From: Paenibacillus vini
Lineage (GTDB): Bacteria > Bacillota > Bacilli > Paenibacillales > Paenibacillaceae
DNA: 64,000 nt
Reading direction: 5' to 3'
Assembly (NCBI RefSeq): GCF_018403325.1
Contig: NZ_BOSL01000002.1
Span: 310,001-374,000, forward strand
Position numbers and translations under genes: made by a program
The notes under the pieces: model-generated
The model's input: the letters and a program-made list of their open reading frames with translations, nothing else
Told to the model about the DNA's origin: nothing
The model's database searches: none
Shown here: piece by piece, positions 33,345 to 42,058 of the stretch
Numbering within the stretch: position 1 is the stretch's first letter
Layout: the number at the start of each line of letters is the position of its first letter

Positions 33345-33686
33345 ATGACTAAAGAGAATAACGAATTTATTTCTGTAGGTGCTGTGGATCATTTTCTGGT
33401 ACAGATCGGACGTGTAGTGGAGATCGGGGGGCGGCAGATTGCCGTCTTCCGCCTCTCCGATAACCGGATTTTCGCAGCTGTAAATAAGAATCCTCATCCG
33501 AAAGGCGGACCGCTTGCGGAAGGGATTGTTTCGGGACATTACTTGTACGATCCGCTGTACGACTGGAAAATCGATCTGACCACCGGTCTGGTTCAAGCTC
33601 CGGACACCGGCCAGGCGCAAATGGTGCCGGTCAAGATAGAGGATGGGCAGGTATGGATTGGCGCGGGGGAATTACAAACTGTATAG
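33345..33686 (+). CDS. nirD: NAD(P)H nitrite reductase, small subunit
   Basis: 113 residues with a Rieske-like fold that binds NirB: FLVQIGRVVEIGGRQIAVFRLSDNRIFAAVN, then GGPLAEGIVSGHYLYDPLYDWKIDLTTG. Where Rieske and several NirD proteins have C-P-H and C-x2-H ligands, this one reads NKNPHPKGG and DPLYDW, so both Cys and the last His are missing and no [2Fe-2S] cluster can form. NirD proteins commonly lack at least some of these ligands and act structurally. The start is ATG 33345 behind AAAGGAGAG, 33 bases after nirB. Confidence 0.9.
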   Translation: MTKENNEFISVGAVDHFLVQIGRVVEIGGRQIAVFRLSDNRIFAAVNKNPHPKGGPLAEGIVSGHYLYDPLYDWKIDLTTGLVQAPDTGQAQMVPVKIEDGQVWIGAGELQTV

Positions 33687-33739
33687 CGGCTTGATTGCTG
33701 CATAGCAACGCACTTGGGAGAGAGAGTGGGGAAAGTCAA

Positions 33740-34519
33740 ATGTTTACACAAAGCGTAGAATCCATTGTGGAAGCAGCCGTTAAAAAGAAAGAGAAGATGA
33801 ATGAAAGTTTGCCCCGGTACTTTGTATCAACGCTCCTGGCGGGAGCGTACGTGGGACTGGGCATCATCCTGATATTTAGCGTGGGTGCGCCGCTGGCCGC
33901 GGTGAAGTCACCGTTTCAGAGTATGGTTATGGGGATGTCGTTCGGGCTCGCCCTCACACTTGTCATTTTTGCCGGTTCCGAACTGTTTACGGGGAACAAC
34001 ATGTTCTTTACTGCCAGTACTTTGGCTAAGCGTACCACGGTATCGGATACCCTCAAAAACTGGATAATCGTCTTTCTCGGCAACTTAGCGGGGGCGATTA
34101 TCCTCAGTTTACTGATCGTAGGCTCCGGTTTGTTCAAAACCGCCGCTCCGGAACATCTGATCTTTGCGGCTGCAGCCAAGAAAATGGGCGCCCCGGTCAT
34201 GGAACTGTTTTTCCGCGGCATTTTGTGTAACTGGCTTGTATGCCTGGCCATCTGGATGGCCAACCGGGCGAAGGATGACATTTCCAAGCTTGTCCTGATC
34301 TGGTGGTGTCTCTATGCCTTTATCGCGAGTGGTTATGAGCATAGCGTGGCTAACATGACGCTGCTCAGCTTGTCCATGATGCTGCCGAATCACCCCGAAA
34401 CGATATCGCTTGCCGGATGGTTTCATAATATGATTCCCGTCACGCTCGGCAACATTATCGGCGGCGCCGTATTCGTAGGTATGGCCTACTGGTTTATCTC
34501 ACCGGTGCGCAAGAAATAA
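33740..34519 (+). CDS. nirC: formate/nitrite transporter family channel
   Basis: 259 residues with six membrane helices, the FNT fold that forms a pentameric channel for small monovalent anions. Recognisable segments are YFVSTLLAGAYVGLGIILIFSVG, GSELFTGNNMFFTA and NWLVCLAIWMANRA. Its place directly after nirB-nirD, 53 bases apart without a terminator, points to nitrite rather than formate, although pflB is also in this window. The start is ATG 33740 behind GGGAGAGAGAGTGGGGAAAG; an upstream in-frame TTG has weaker support. A terminator follows. Confidence 0.92.
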   Translation: MFTQSVESIVEAAVKKKEKMNESLPRYFVSTLLAGAYVGLGIILIFSVGAPLAAVKSPFQSMVMGMSFGLALTLVIFAGSELFTGNNMFFTASTLAKRTTVSDTLKNWIIVFLGNLAGAIILSLLIVGSGLFKTAAPEHLIFAAAAKKMGAPVMELFFRGILCNWLVCLAIWMANRAKDDISKLVLIWWCLYAFIASGYEHSVANMTLLSLSMMLPNHPETISLAGWFHNMIPVTLGNIIGGAVFVGMAYWFISPVRKK

Positions 34520-34550
34520 CCCCGTTCAAAAGCAAATAAAGCTGCTTAAG

Positions 34551-34595
34551 AGCTGCATTAACGGTCTGTAGTGACTGCTGATGCAGCTTTTTTGT
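34551..34595 (+). terminator. terminator of the nirBDC operon
   Basis: AGCTGCAT and ATGCAGCT with a ~22-base loop, followed by a T run. Confidence 0.8.
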
Positions 34596-34716
34596 TGACT
34601 AAAAATGGTTAGTCTCCTCCAGGAATTGATGATTAAAATCAATATTTAACTGGCTTTTTATTAAACTAGTTTCTATTATAAAATGCAGCGGGCTAGCTTA
34701 TTATAGGAGGACGAAT

Positions 34717-35610
34717 GTGATGCACAATATTAGATTTGCTCAGGATTATAAAAATAATGACCGTGTCAGAAAGAGCTTATCAGATTTAGCCCAAGGCACG
34801 TTTGGCATAAGTTTTGAGGACTGGTATCAAAAAGGGTATTGGAAGGAACGCTTTATCCCTTACTCTTATTTGGATGGAGATCGGGTTATTGCGAATGTGT
34901 CCGTAAGTATTATGGATTTAATTATAAACGGGGAAGTCAGCCAGGCTGTTCAAATCGGCACGGTGATGACGCACCCGGATTATCGCAATAAAGGCTTGTC
35001 GTCACGTTTGCTGACAAAAGTCCTTGATGATTATGAACATAAGTGTGAATACATATATCTTTTCGCGAATGAATCCGTATTGGATTTTTACCCGAAATTC
35101 GGATTTCGTCCGGTTCAGGAACAGCTTTTTTCACTGGAAAATATATCGGAATATCGATCTGGTCCAGCTGCAAATAAAAATGTCAGGAAGCTGGATATGC
35201 AAAATGAGGCTGACCGGGCATTGATGTATCAAAGATCTCTGGAAAGGCTCCCCAATTCTCAACGCTGGGGAACTGCTAATTCGGAAGGGATACTCATGTT
35301 CTATGGTTTGAATGTTTTTAGTGAGGAGATTTATTATTTGGAAGAGGAGAATATCATCGTTATTTATAAGAAAGAAGAGGATCGTATCGATCTGTTCGAT
35401 ATCATAAGTGCAAAGGAGTTTGAAATTCAGGATATCCTATCGCATATTGCAGACAAAGACGTTAGGAAAATCGTGTTTCACTATACTCCGGATTATAAAA
35501 ATATGTATCTTAATCAGCAAGTGTATGATGGGGGACTATTTGTCAGGACGCGTAGCAGCGATATTTCCTCGTTCCACAACATAAAATACCCGATTACATC
35601 TACCACTTAA
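34717..35610 (+). CDS. GNAT family N-acetyltransferase (Eis-like two-part architecture)
   Basis: 297 residues. Residues ~55-150 hold the acetyl-CoA fold: VQIGTVMTHPDYRNKGLSSRLLTKVLDDY with the R/Q-x2-G-x-G/S pyrophosphate loop as RNKGLS, then EYIYLFANESVLDFYPKFGF. The second half (~160-297) is a separate alpha/beta region, as in acetyltransferases with a second, non-catalytic GNAT-like or sterol-carrier-like domain. Substrate unknown. The gene is visibly more A+T-rich in third positions than its neighbours, with its own promoter region, so it may be a recent arrival. The start is GTG 34717 (ATG 34720 also possible) behind AGGAGG. Confidence 0.85.
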   Translation: MMHNIRFAQDYKNNDRVRKSLSDLAQGTFGISFEDWYQKGYWKERFIPYSYLDGDRVIANVSVSIMDLIINGEVSQAVQIGTVMTHPDYRNKGLSSRLLTKVLDDYEHKCEYIYLFANESVLDFYPKFGFRPVQEQLFSLENISEYRSGPAANKNVRKLDMQNEADRALMYQRSLERLPNSQRWGTANSEGILMFYGLNVFSEEIYYLEEENIIVIYKKEEDRIDLFDIISAKEFEIQDILSHIADKDVRKIVFHYTPDYKNMYLNQQVYDGGLFVRTRSSDISSFHNIKYPITSTT

Positions 35611-35666
35611 GGCACCGCTGTTCAGAATATAGAATGGCAAGGTTAATATTACCTCTATACCAAACA

Positions 35667-35705
35667 GGACGGGGCAGATAAACTAAGGCTGCACCGTCCT
35701 TGTTA
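35667..35705. terminator. hairpin between the GNAT gene and fnr
   Basis: AGGACGG plus GGCAG pair with CTGC plus CCGTCCT across ~12 bases; followed by a weak TTGTTAT on the plus strand. Probable shared terminator of the convergent genes. Confidence 0.55.
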
Positions 35706-35737
35706 TAAAGTTGTTTCCCCATAGACATCTCATTTTG

Positions 35738-36457
35738 TTAGATCCGGCAAATTTCATTCGGACAGAGCTCACAATGGCAAATGTCCTGCAGCATCACGAG
35801 GTCCTTGATTACGATCATGCCGTTCTCATATTCGAGTGCGTCCTTCTTGCGCAGATCGCTCAACATCCGGTTGACGCTTTCGCGGGTGGCGCCGATCATG
35901 TTCGACAGGTCGGTATGGGTGATTTTTTTGTTGATAAGGATATTGTCACCATGTTGTTCGCCGTAAGTATTGCTCAAGCGGATCAGGGTCGAGCAGAGGG
36001 CACCCGGTTTACCGTACATCATCAGGTCGCGGAACTTGGTTTGTGTCAGACGGTGATGAATCCCCATCCATTTCATAAAGTCGATCGCAAAATCGCAATG
36101 CTGGCAAATCATGATTTCCAGGTCTTTTTGTTCAATTACTCCGATCTCGCTGTCTTCAATAACTTCTGCAGTGAAGCTGTGCTTAGTGCTAAAGAAGGGA
36201 TCCGCTTGGCCCACCATATCTCCGCGTCCATACATATAGAGGATGAGCTCTTTTCCTTCATCGGTCGATTTGGTCAGTTTGACGCGTCCGCGTTTAACAT
36301 AGAACAGTTTATCGGAAAAGTCGCCTTCCCAGAACAAATGCGTTCCTTCGGGATATGCTTTTTCTTTCATAGTGACAAGAAGACGGTTGAAGTTTTGCTC
36401 TGTAAAACAGCTCGTATTGCCGCGGGGCAGCGTAGCGCTCACGATTTCACTCATCAT
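35738..36457 (-). CDS. fnr: anaerobic regulator Fnr (C-terminal [4Fe-4S] type)
   Basis: Oxygen-sensing Crp-family activator. 239 residues: sensory barrel (KAYPEGTHLFWEGDFSDKLFYVKRGRVKL), dimer helix, helix-turn-helix ITHTDLSNMIGATRESVNRMLSDLRKK, and a C-terminal tail CHCELCPNEIC. In Bacillus Fnr the [4Fe-4S] cluster is held by three C-terminal Cys and one Asp rather than N-terminal Cys; the tail here has the matching C-x2-C-x4-C plus one additional Cys. The start is ATG 36457 (second ATG 36454 possible). Fnr boxes stand before nirB, scdA, hmp and pflB in this window. TATAAT lies on the minus strand at 36508-36503. Confidence 0.94.
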   Translation of the reverse strand: MMSEIVSATLPRGNTSCFTEQNFNRLLVTMKEKAYPEGTHLFWEGDFSDKLFYVKRGRVKLTKSTDEGKELILYMYGRGDMVGQADPFFSTKHSFTAEVIEDSEIGVIEQKDLEIMICQHCDFAIDFMKWMGIHHRLTQTKFRDLMMYGKPGALCSTLIRLSNTYGEQHGDNILINKKITHTDLSNMIGATRESVNRMLSDLRKKDALEYENGMIVIKDLVMLQDICHCELCPNEICRI

Positions 36458-36568
36458 TGATTTCCCCTTTGTGTTCCAAATTTTTCTGAAAATTTTAAAT
36501 TAATTATATAACGTTTTTAGAGGTTTGAGGGGACTGTAAAGCCTGAAAAAGTGTCGAAATTTCAACAT

Positions 36569-36611
36569 TGTGACTAATTTCACTTTTTTACCGAGTGTAA
36601 TATTGCTCACT
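36569..36611. promoter_or_regulatory. imperfect Fnr-like boxes between fnr and adhE
   Basis: TGTGA-CTAATT-TCACT (36569-36584) and TGTAA-TATTGC-TCACT (36596-36611). They lie about 80 and 107 bases upstream of the predicted fnr transcript start, so upstream regulation of fnr is possible but the geometry is not that of a simple activator site. Confidence 0.5.
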
Positions 36612-36707
36612 AAATAGGTTGGGAATATAGGCCTAGAAAGGCTGGAATGCAAATTTGAACTGAAAAAACAATCAAAGAACAATGAAAAATTTCATTATTT
36701 TAAAGTA

Positions 36708-36811
36708 CGTGAAAAAATTCACTATACAAATCAAACCAGCTGTGCTATGCTAAGACCATAAGAGAAGCGCAAAGCTTCACAAGGATGGACCCGAACGTGA
36801 AATAATTCACT
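36708..36811. promoter_or_regulatory. adhE promoter flanked by two near-identical Rex/Fnr-like palindromes
   Basis: ACGTGAAAAAATTCACTA (36707-36724) and ACGTGAAATAATTCACTA (36795-36812) differ at one base. GTGAA-N4-TTCAC fits the Rex redox repressor core, and CGTGA-N6-TCACT also resembles an Fnr site. TATGCT (36746-36751) is the -10 candidate, placing the first palindrome at about -42 and the second in the leader. The 400-base gap 36458-36857 otherwise holds only the fnr promoter, the two weak boxes above and A+T-rich sequence. Confidence 0.65.
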
Positions 36812-36857
36812 AGAAAGAAAAGGGTTGTCCATTACCCAACTTAGGAGGATGAGAGAA

Positions 36858-39473
36858 ATGGCCGTTAAGAACGAAGTTACGACAAAAGCCGAGCTGACTG
36901 CACAAGATTACATTCAAACCTTGATCGACAAAGGTAAGAAAGCATCCGAAGCTTTTATGGGCATGGATCAAGAGCAAATTGATAAAATTGTGCAGGCTAT
37001 GGCGCTGGCCGGACTTGACAGACATATGTATCTGGCGAAGATGGCGGTTGAAGAAACCGGACGCGGTGTGTACGAAGACAAGATCATTAAGAACATGTTT
37101 GCGACCGAGTATATTTACCACAGCATCAAGAACAACAAAACGGTTGGCGTAATTGAAGATAACCCTTATGACAATTTCCAAAAAATCGCAGAACCGGTTG
37201 GTATCATCATGGGGATCACTCCTGTAACCAACCCTACATCGACTACCATTTTCAAAGCTCTCATTGCTATCAAAACTCGTAACCCTATCATCTTCGGTTT
37301 CCACCCATCCGCTCAAAAGTGCAGCGCGGAAGCCGCAAAAATCCTGCTCGAAGCTGCCGTTAAGCACGGAGCGCCAGCAGATTGCATTCAATGGATCGAG
37401 AATCCTTCCATGGATCGTACGAACAGCTTGATGAACCATCCTGACGTTGCTTGTATCCTGGCAACGGGCGGATCGGCGATGGTTAAAGCGGCATACAGCT
37501 GCGGCAAACCGGCACTCGGCGTAGGTCCTGGTAACGTGCCTTGCTTCATTGAAAAGAGCGCGGATCTGGATCAAGCGGTCAATGACCTGATCCTTTCGAA
37601 AACGTTCGACAACGGCATGATTTGCGCATCCGAACAAGCGGTAATCATCGAAGAGCCAGTGTTCGATCAAGTGAAGAAGAAGATGATTGCAAACGGCTGT
37701 TACTTCGTCAACAAAGATGAAGCGGCTAAACTGACAGCCGGAGCCATTATTGCAGACAAATGTGCAGTGAACCCGAACATCGTCGGCCAACCTGCCGTGA
37801 AGATCGCTCAAATGTGCGGTATCGATGTACCGGCCGGAACGAAGATTCTGGTTGCCGAAATCGAAGGCGTAGGTCCAAAATTCCCGTTGTCCGCTGAGAA
37901 ATTGAGCCCGGTTCTGGCTTGCTACAAAGTTAAAACAGCCGAGCAAGGCATCGAACGCGCGCTTGAAGTGGTTCAATTCGGAGGTATGGGGCACTCTTCG
38001 GTAATTCATAGTAATAATGAAGAAATTATTCAAAATTATTCGGATCGGATGCCTACTTGCCGGATTCTCGTCAACCAACCGTCTTCGCAAGGCGGGATCG
38101 GCGACATCTACAATACGAACCTGCCTTCGCTGACGCTGGGCTGCGGATCTTATGGACGTAACTCGACTTCGTCGAACGTAACGGCTGTCAATCTGATCAA
38201 CGTGAAAAGGGTGAATCGTCGTACCGTGAATATGCAATGGTTCAAAGTGCCTGACAAAATCTATTTCGAGAAAAACTCGACGCAATACCTTGCCAAAATG
38301 CCGGATATTACCCGCGTACTGATTGTAACTGACCCAATGATGGTTAAACTGGGATATGTGGAAAGAGTGGAGCACTATCTCCGTCAACGCCAAACTCCGG
38401 TAGCGATCGAAGTGTTCTCGGATGTTGAGCCGGATCCATCGACTACAACGGTAGAGCGCGGTACTGAGCTGATGGCTAAATTCCAACCGGACTGCATTAT
38501 CGCACTCGGCGGCGGTTCGCCAATGGATGCCGCGAAAGGCATGTGGCTGTTCTACGAATATCCTGATACCGACTTTAACAACCTGAAACAAAAATTCATG
38601 GATATCCGCAAACGGATCTACAAATACCCGCGCCTGGGACGTAAAGCGAAGTTTGTTGCGATTCCGACCACTTCGGGTACAGGTTCGGAAGTGACCTCGT
38701 TCGCGGTAATTACGGATAAAATCAACGGCAACACGAAATATCCTTTGGCTGATTACGAGCTGACTCCGGACGTAGCCATTATTGACCCTGAGTTCGTATA
38801 CAGCTTACCTAAAGTAGCTGTAGCCGATACAGGTATGGACGTACTGACTCATGCTATCGAGGCTTATGTTTCGGTAATGGCGAGCGACTACACGGATGGT
38901 CTTGCAATCAAAGCTATCCAGCTGGTGTTCCAATACCTGGAGAAATCGGCGCTGACCGGCGACAAACTGGCCCGCGAGAAAATGCACAACGCATCGACTT
39001 TGGCCGGTATGGCCTTTGCGAACGCATTCCTGGGCATCAACCACAGCTTGGCTCATAAATGGGGCGGACAGTATCACACCGCGCATGGCCGTACGAATGC
39101 GATTCTGATGCCGCACGTAATCCGTTACAATGCGAAGAAACCTACGAAATTCGCAGCATGGCCGAAATACACTCACTTCGTAGCTGACGAACGCTATGCG
39201 GAAATCGCACGCATCTTGGGATTGCCTGCCCGAACGACGGAAGAGGGCGTGAAGAGCCTGATCAACGCCATCCGTGATCTGAATAAGAAGCTCGGCATTC
39301 CGGAAACATTCCAAGAACTCGGCTTCGATGCGAAAGATTTCGAATCGCGTGTAGATTACTTGGCGGATCGTGCTTTCGAAGACCAATGTACAACTGCGAA
39401 TCCGAAGCTCCCGCTTGTGACAGAGCTTGCTGAAGTTTATCGTGACGCTTTCTATGGAAGATTTGAAGAATAA
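36858..39473 (+). CDS. adhE: bifunctional acetaldehyde-CoA/alcohol dehydrogenase AdhE
   Basis: Reduces acetyl-CoA to acetaldehyde and then ethanol, reoxidising two NADH in fermentation; forms cytosolic filaments (spirosomes) in studied species. 871 residues. The N-terminal aldehyde dehydrogenase half (to ~440) has GITPVTNPTSTTIFKAL and the catalytic Cys in NGMICASEQAVI. The C-terminal iron alcohol dehydrogenase half has ALGGGSPMDAAK, and metal His in GINHSLAHKWGGQYHTAHG. The start is ATG 36858 behind TTAGGAGG. It precedes pflBA, which makes the acetyl-CoA it uses. Rex- and Fnr-like elements lie upstream. Confidence 0.97.
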   Translation: MAVKNEVTTKAELTAQDYIQTLIDKGKKASEAFMGMDQEQIDKIVQAMALAGLDRHMYLAKMAVEETGRGVYEDKIIKNMFATEYIYHSIKNNKTVGVIEDNPYDNFQKIAEPVGIIMGITPVTNPTSTTIFKALIAIKTRNPIIFGFHPSAQKCSAEAAKILLEAAVKHGAPADCIQWIENPSMDRTNSLMNHPDVACILATGGSAMVKAAYSCGKPALGVGPGNVPCFIEKSADLDQAVNDLILSKTFDNGMICASEQAVIIEEPVFDQVKKKMIANGCYFVNKDEAAKLTAGAIIADKCAVNPNIVGQPAVKIAQMCGIDVPAGTKILVAEIEGVGPKFPLSAEKLSPVLACYKVKTAEQGIERALEVVQFGGMGHSSVIHSNNEEIIQNYSDRMPTCRILVNQPSSQGGIGDIYNTNLPSLTLGCGSYGRNSTSSNVTAVNLINVKRVNRRTVNMQWFKVPDKIYFEKNSTQYLAKMPDITRVLIVTDPMMVKLGYVERVEHYLRQRQTPVAIEVFSDVEPDPSTTTVERGTELMAKFQPDCIIALGGGSPMDAAKGMWLFYEYPDTDFNNLKQKFMDIRKRIYKYPRLGRKAKFVAIPTTSGTGSEVTSFAVITDKINGNTKYPLADYELTPDVAIIDPEFVYSLPKVAVADTGMDVLTHAIEAYVSVMASDYTDGLAIKAIQLVFQYLEKSALTGDKLAREKMHNASTLAGMAFANAFLGINHSLAHKWGGQYHTAHGRTNAILMPHVIRYNAKKPTKFAAWPKYTHFVADERYAEIARILGLPARTTEEGVKSLINAIRDLNKKLGIPETFQELGFDAKDFESRVDYLADRAFEDQCTTANPKLPLVTELAEVYRDAFYGRFEE

Positions 39474-39491
39474 GTGAACATGTAAGGCTAA

Positions 39492-39558
39492 CGTGACAAA
39501 TATCACTTCAAAAGTGATATTTGTCACAATCTTTAATGGGGTATTGATATAAGATAAT
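39492..39558 (+). promoter_or_regulatory. pflB promoter with paired Fnr boxes in a perfect 16-base inverted repeat
   Basis: CGTGA-CAAATA-TCACT (39492-39507) and AGTGA-TATTTG-TCACA (39513-39528) are 21 bases apart. They are mirror copies: GTGACAAATATCACTT (39493-39508) and AAGTGATATTTGTCAC (39512-39527) are perfectly complementary around CAA-type spacing. GATAAT (39553-39558) puts the second box near -44. The same structure could fold in the adhE 3' RNA but has no T run. Confidence 0.7.
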
Positions 39559-39635
39559 GATATAAATGATCCCCGGTACGGTGGTAAGTACAGCGGATGA
39601 TGTTTTAAAAGCTAAGAACTTATCAGTGTCAGAGT

Positions 39636-39651
39636 TGTGAAAATTATCACA
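39636..39651. promoter_or_regulatory. third Fnr (or Rex) box before pflB
   Basis: TGTGA-AAATTA-TCACA, a perfect Fnr box, inside TTGTGAAAATTATCACAA, which is also one base from the Rex consensus TTGTGAA-N4-TTCACAA. It lies 73 bases before the pflB start and ~70 bases downstream of the predicted transcript start, so it may mark a second promoter or a repressor site. Confidence 0.65.
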
Positions 39652-39723
39652 AATTTTAGGGATCATGAGACGCGGATATATCCTTCAAACCGCGTACTTC
39701 TAAACTATATGGAGGGATTACAG

Positions 39724-41994
39724 ATGTCGGTGATTGAGAGAGAAGTACAACCAAAACAAGAAGTTGAAACAGCTTGGAGAGGTTTTAAAAAAGGGAAATG
39801 GATGAGAGAAGTGAACACCCGCGATTTCATCGAGACCAACATCCTGGCTTATGAAGGCGACGAATCTTTCTTGAAGGGTGCAACGGATAATACCAAAGCA
39901 TTATGGGACATTATTTCCGATTTGACCAAGAAAGAAAGAGAAGCCGGAGGCGTACTTGACGTTGAAGTCAACAAGCCTTCCACGATCACATCCCATGCTC
40001 CCGGTTACTTGGACAAAACGAAGGAACAAATCGTAGGTGTACAAGGGGAAGCTCCTTTCCAACGTACGATTCATCCTTTTGGCGGTATAAATATGGTAAT
40101 TAACGCCTGCAAGGCTTATGGATTCGACTTGCCGGGCGAGATCGTAGATATGTTTACAACGATTCGCAAAACTCATAACCAAGGCGTATTTGATGCCTAT
40201 ACATCCGATATGAGAGCTGCTCGTAAAGCCGGCATTATTACTGGCCTCCCAGATGCATATGGCCGCGGCCGTATTATCGGCGACTATCGCCGCGTAGCGC
40301 TTTACGGTGTGGATTTCCTGATCAAGCAAAAAAATAACGAACTGAAGAGCCTGGAAGTTGACGTAATTGACGAAGACGTAATTCGTCTTCGCGAAGAACT
40401 GTCCGAGCAAGTTCGCGCACTGGGCGAATTGAAACAACTGGGTGAAATGTACGGCTTCGATATTTCGAGACCGGCCGAAAATGCGAAAGAAGCTTTCCAA
40501 TGGCTCTACTTCGGTTATCTTGCAGCAGTCAAAGAACAAGACGGGGCGGCAATGTCGCTTGGCCGCGTATCTTCTTTCCTTGACGCATACATCGAGCGCG
40601 ATTTGGCTGAAGGAACTTTGACTGAAGAAACAGCACAAGAATTGGTTGACCATTTCGTAATGAAACTGCGGATCGTCAAATTCCTGCGTACTCCGGATTA
40701 CAATGATCTGTTCAGCGGCGACCCAACATGGGTTACGGAATCGATCGGCGGCATGTCGGTAAACGGCGTAACTAGAGTAACGAAGAACAGCTTCCGTTTC
40801 CTGCACACTCTTTACAACCTGGGCCCTGCTCCAGAACCAAACTTGACAGTACTCTGGTCCGAACAATTGCCTGAAGGCTTCAAGAAATATTGCGCTAAGG
40901 TATCTATTGAAACCAGCTCGATTCAATACGAAAATGACGATCTGATGCGTCCTATCTATGGTGATGACTATGGTATCGCCTGTTGCGTATCCGCTATGGA
41001 AATCGGTAAGCAAATGCAGTTCTTCGGAGCACGCGCTAACCTGGCGAAAGCACTGTTGTACGCGATTAACGGCGGTAAAGATGAGAAATCCGGCGCACAA
41101 GTCGGCCCTGAATTCCCGGCCATCACTTCCGAGTACTTGAATTACGATGAAGTTATGAAACGGTTCAAACCGATGATGGAATGGCTTGCCAAACTGTATG
41201 TGAACACACTGAATGTAATTCACTACATGCACGATAAATATTGCTACGAACGGATCGAAATGGCGCTGCATGACCGCGACATTCTCCGTACGATGGCTTG
41301 CGGGATCGCCGGTTTGTCCGTAGCGGCCGACTCGCTGAGCGCGATCAAATATGCTAAAGTTAAACCGATCCGCAACGAACAAGGCATTGCCGTTGATTTT
41401 GAAATCGAAGGCGAATTCCCTTGCTACGGTAACAACGACGATAAAGTCGACCAAATTGCCGTGGGTCTTGTTGAATCGTTCATGAGCATGATCCGCAAAC
41501 ACAAAACTTATCGTAATGCGATGCCGACACAATCGGTATTGACGATTACATCGAACGTTGTATATGGTAAGAAAACAGGAACGACACCGGATGGCCGTAA
41601 AGCGGGCGAACCGTTTGCTCCTGGTGCTAACCCAATGCACGGACGCGACAAGAAGGGTGCGCTTGCTTCGCTCAGCTCCGTTGCCAAACTGCCGTATGAA
41701 CACAGCTTGGACGGAATCTCGAACACCTTCTCGATTGTGCCTAAGGCACTCGGCAAAGAAGCTGAGATCCGCAAATCGAATCTCGTATCGATGATGGACG
41801 GATATTTCGGCAGCAAAGCCCATCACTTGAACGTCAACGTGTTTGACCGCGAACAGTTGATGGATGCTATGGAACATCCGGAGAACTATCCGCAATTGAC
41901 GATCCGTGTTTCGGGATATGCGGTAAACTTCATTAAATTGACCCGTGAGCAACAGCTCGATGTAATTAACCGGACTTTCCACGGTTCGATGTAA
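39724..41994 (+). CDS. pflB: formate C-acetyltransferase (pyruvate formate-lyase)
   Basis: Oxygen-sensitive glycyl-radical enzyme that converts pyruvate and CoA to acetyl-CoA and formate in anaerobic growth. 756 residues. The adjacent active-site cysteines are Cys420-Cys421 (GIACCVSAM), and the radical glycine is Gly731 in the C-terminal RVSGYAVNF motif. The start is ATG 39724 behind TATGGAGGG; a longer upstream frame has no ribosome site and would run through the third Fnr box. pflA follows after 64 bases, and adhE lies upstream, forming a fermentation block under apparent Fnr control. Confidence 0.97.
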   Translation: MSVIEREVQPKQEVETAWRGFKKGKWMREVNTRDFIETNILAYEGDESFLKGATDNTKALWDIISDLTKKEREAGGVLDVEVNKPSTITSHAPGYLDKTKEQIVGVQGEAPFQRTIHPFGGINMVINACKAYGFDLPGEIVDMFTTIRKTHNQGVFDAYTSDMRAARKAGIITGLPDAYGRGRIIGDYRRVALYGVDFLIKQKNNELKSLEVDVIDEDVIRLREELSEQVRALGELKQLGEMYGFDISRPAENAKEAFQWLYFGYLAAVKEQDGAAMSLGRVSSFLDAYIERDLAEGTLTEETAQELVDHFVMKLRIVKFLRTPDYNDLFSGDPTWVTESIGGMSVNGVTRVTKNSFRFLHTLYNLGPAPEPNLTVLWSEQLPEGFKKYCAKVSIETSSIQYENDDLMRPIYGDDYGIACCVSAMEIGKQMQFFGARANLAKALLYAINGGKDEKSGAQVGPEFPAITSEYLNYDEVMKRFKPMMEWLAKLYVNTLNVIHYMHDKYCYERIEMALHDRDILRTMACGIAGLSVAADSLSAIKYAKVKPIRNEQGIAVDFEIEGEFPCYGNNDDKVDQIAVGLVESFMSMIRKHKTYRNAMPTQSVLTITSNVVYGKKTGTTPDGRKAGEPFAPGANPMHGRDKKGALASLSSVAKLPYEHSLDGISNTFSIVPKALGKEAEIRKSNLVSMMDGYFGSKAHHLNVNVFDREQLMDAMEHPENYPQLTIRVSGYAVNFIKLTREQQLDVINRTFHGSM

Positions 41995-42058
41995 ATAGAA
42001 ACGGGTACAGAAATCACAACATTTGTTAAGGCAGTGCAATCAGAAAGGGTGACGAAAA

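Noticed and set aside
36690-36700. Palindrome AATGAAAAATTTCATT (36681-36696) as another Rex/Fnr box
   Set aside because: Only TGA/TCA cores are kept and the region is A+T-rich, so chance symmetry is likely.
39901-42039. 712-codon open frame on the minus strand across pflB
   Set aside because: It lies fully antisense to a clear pflB, has no ribosome site and its translation has no family-like pattern; it results from codon bias of the real gene. The same holds for long minus-strand frames over adhE (36810-38591), nirB (31752-33620) and the glycosidase-like gene (8024-9610).
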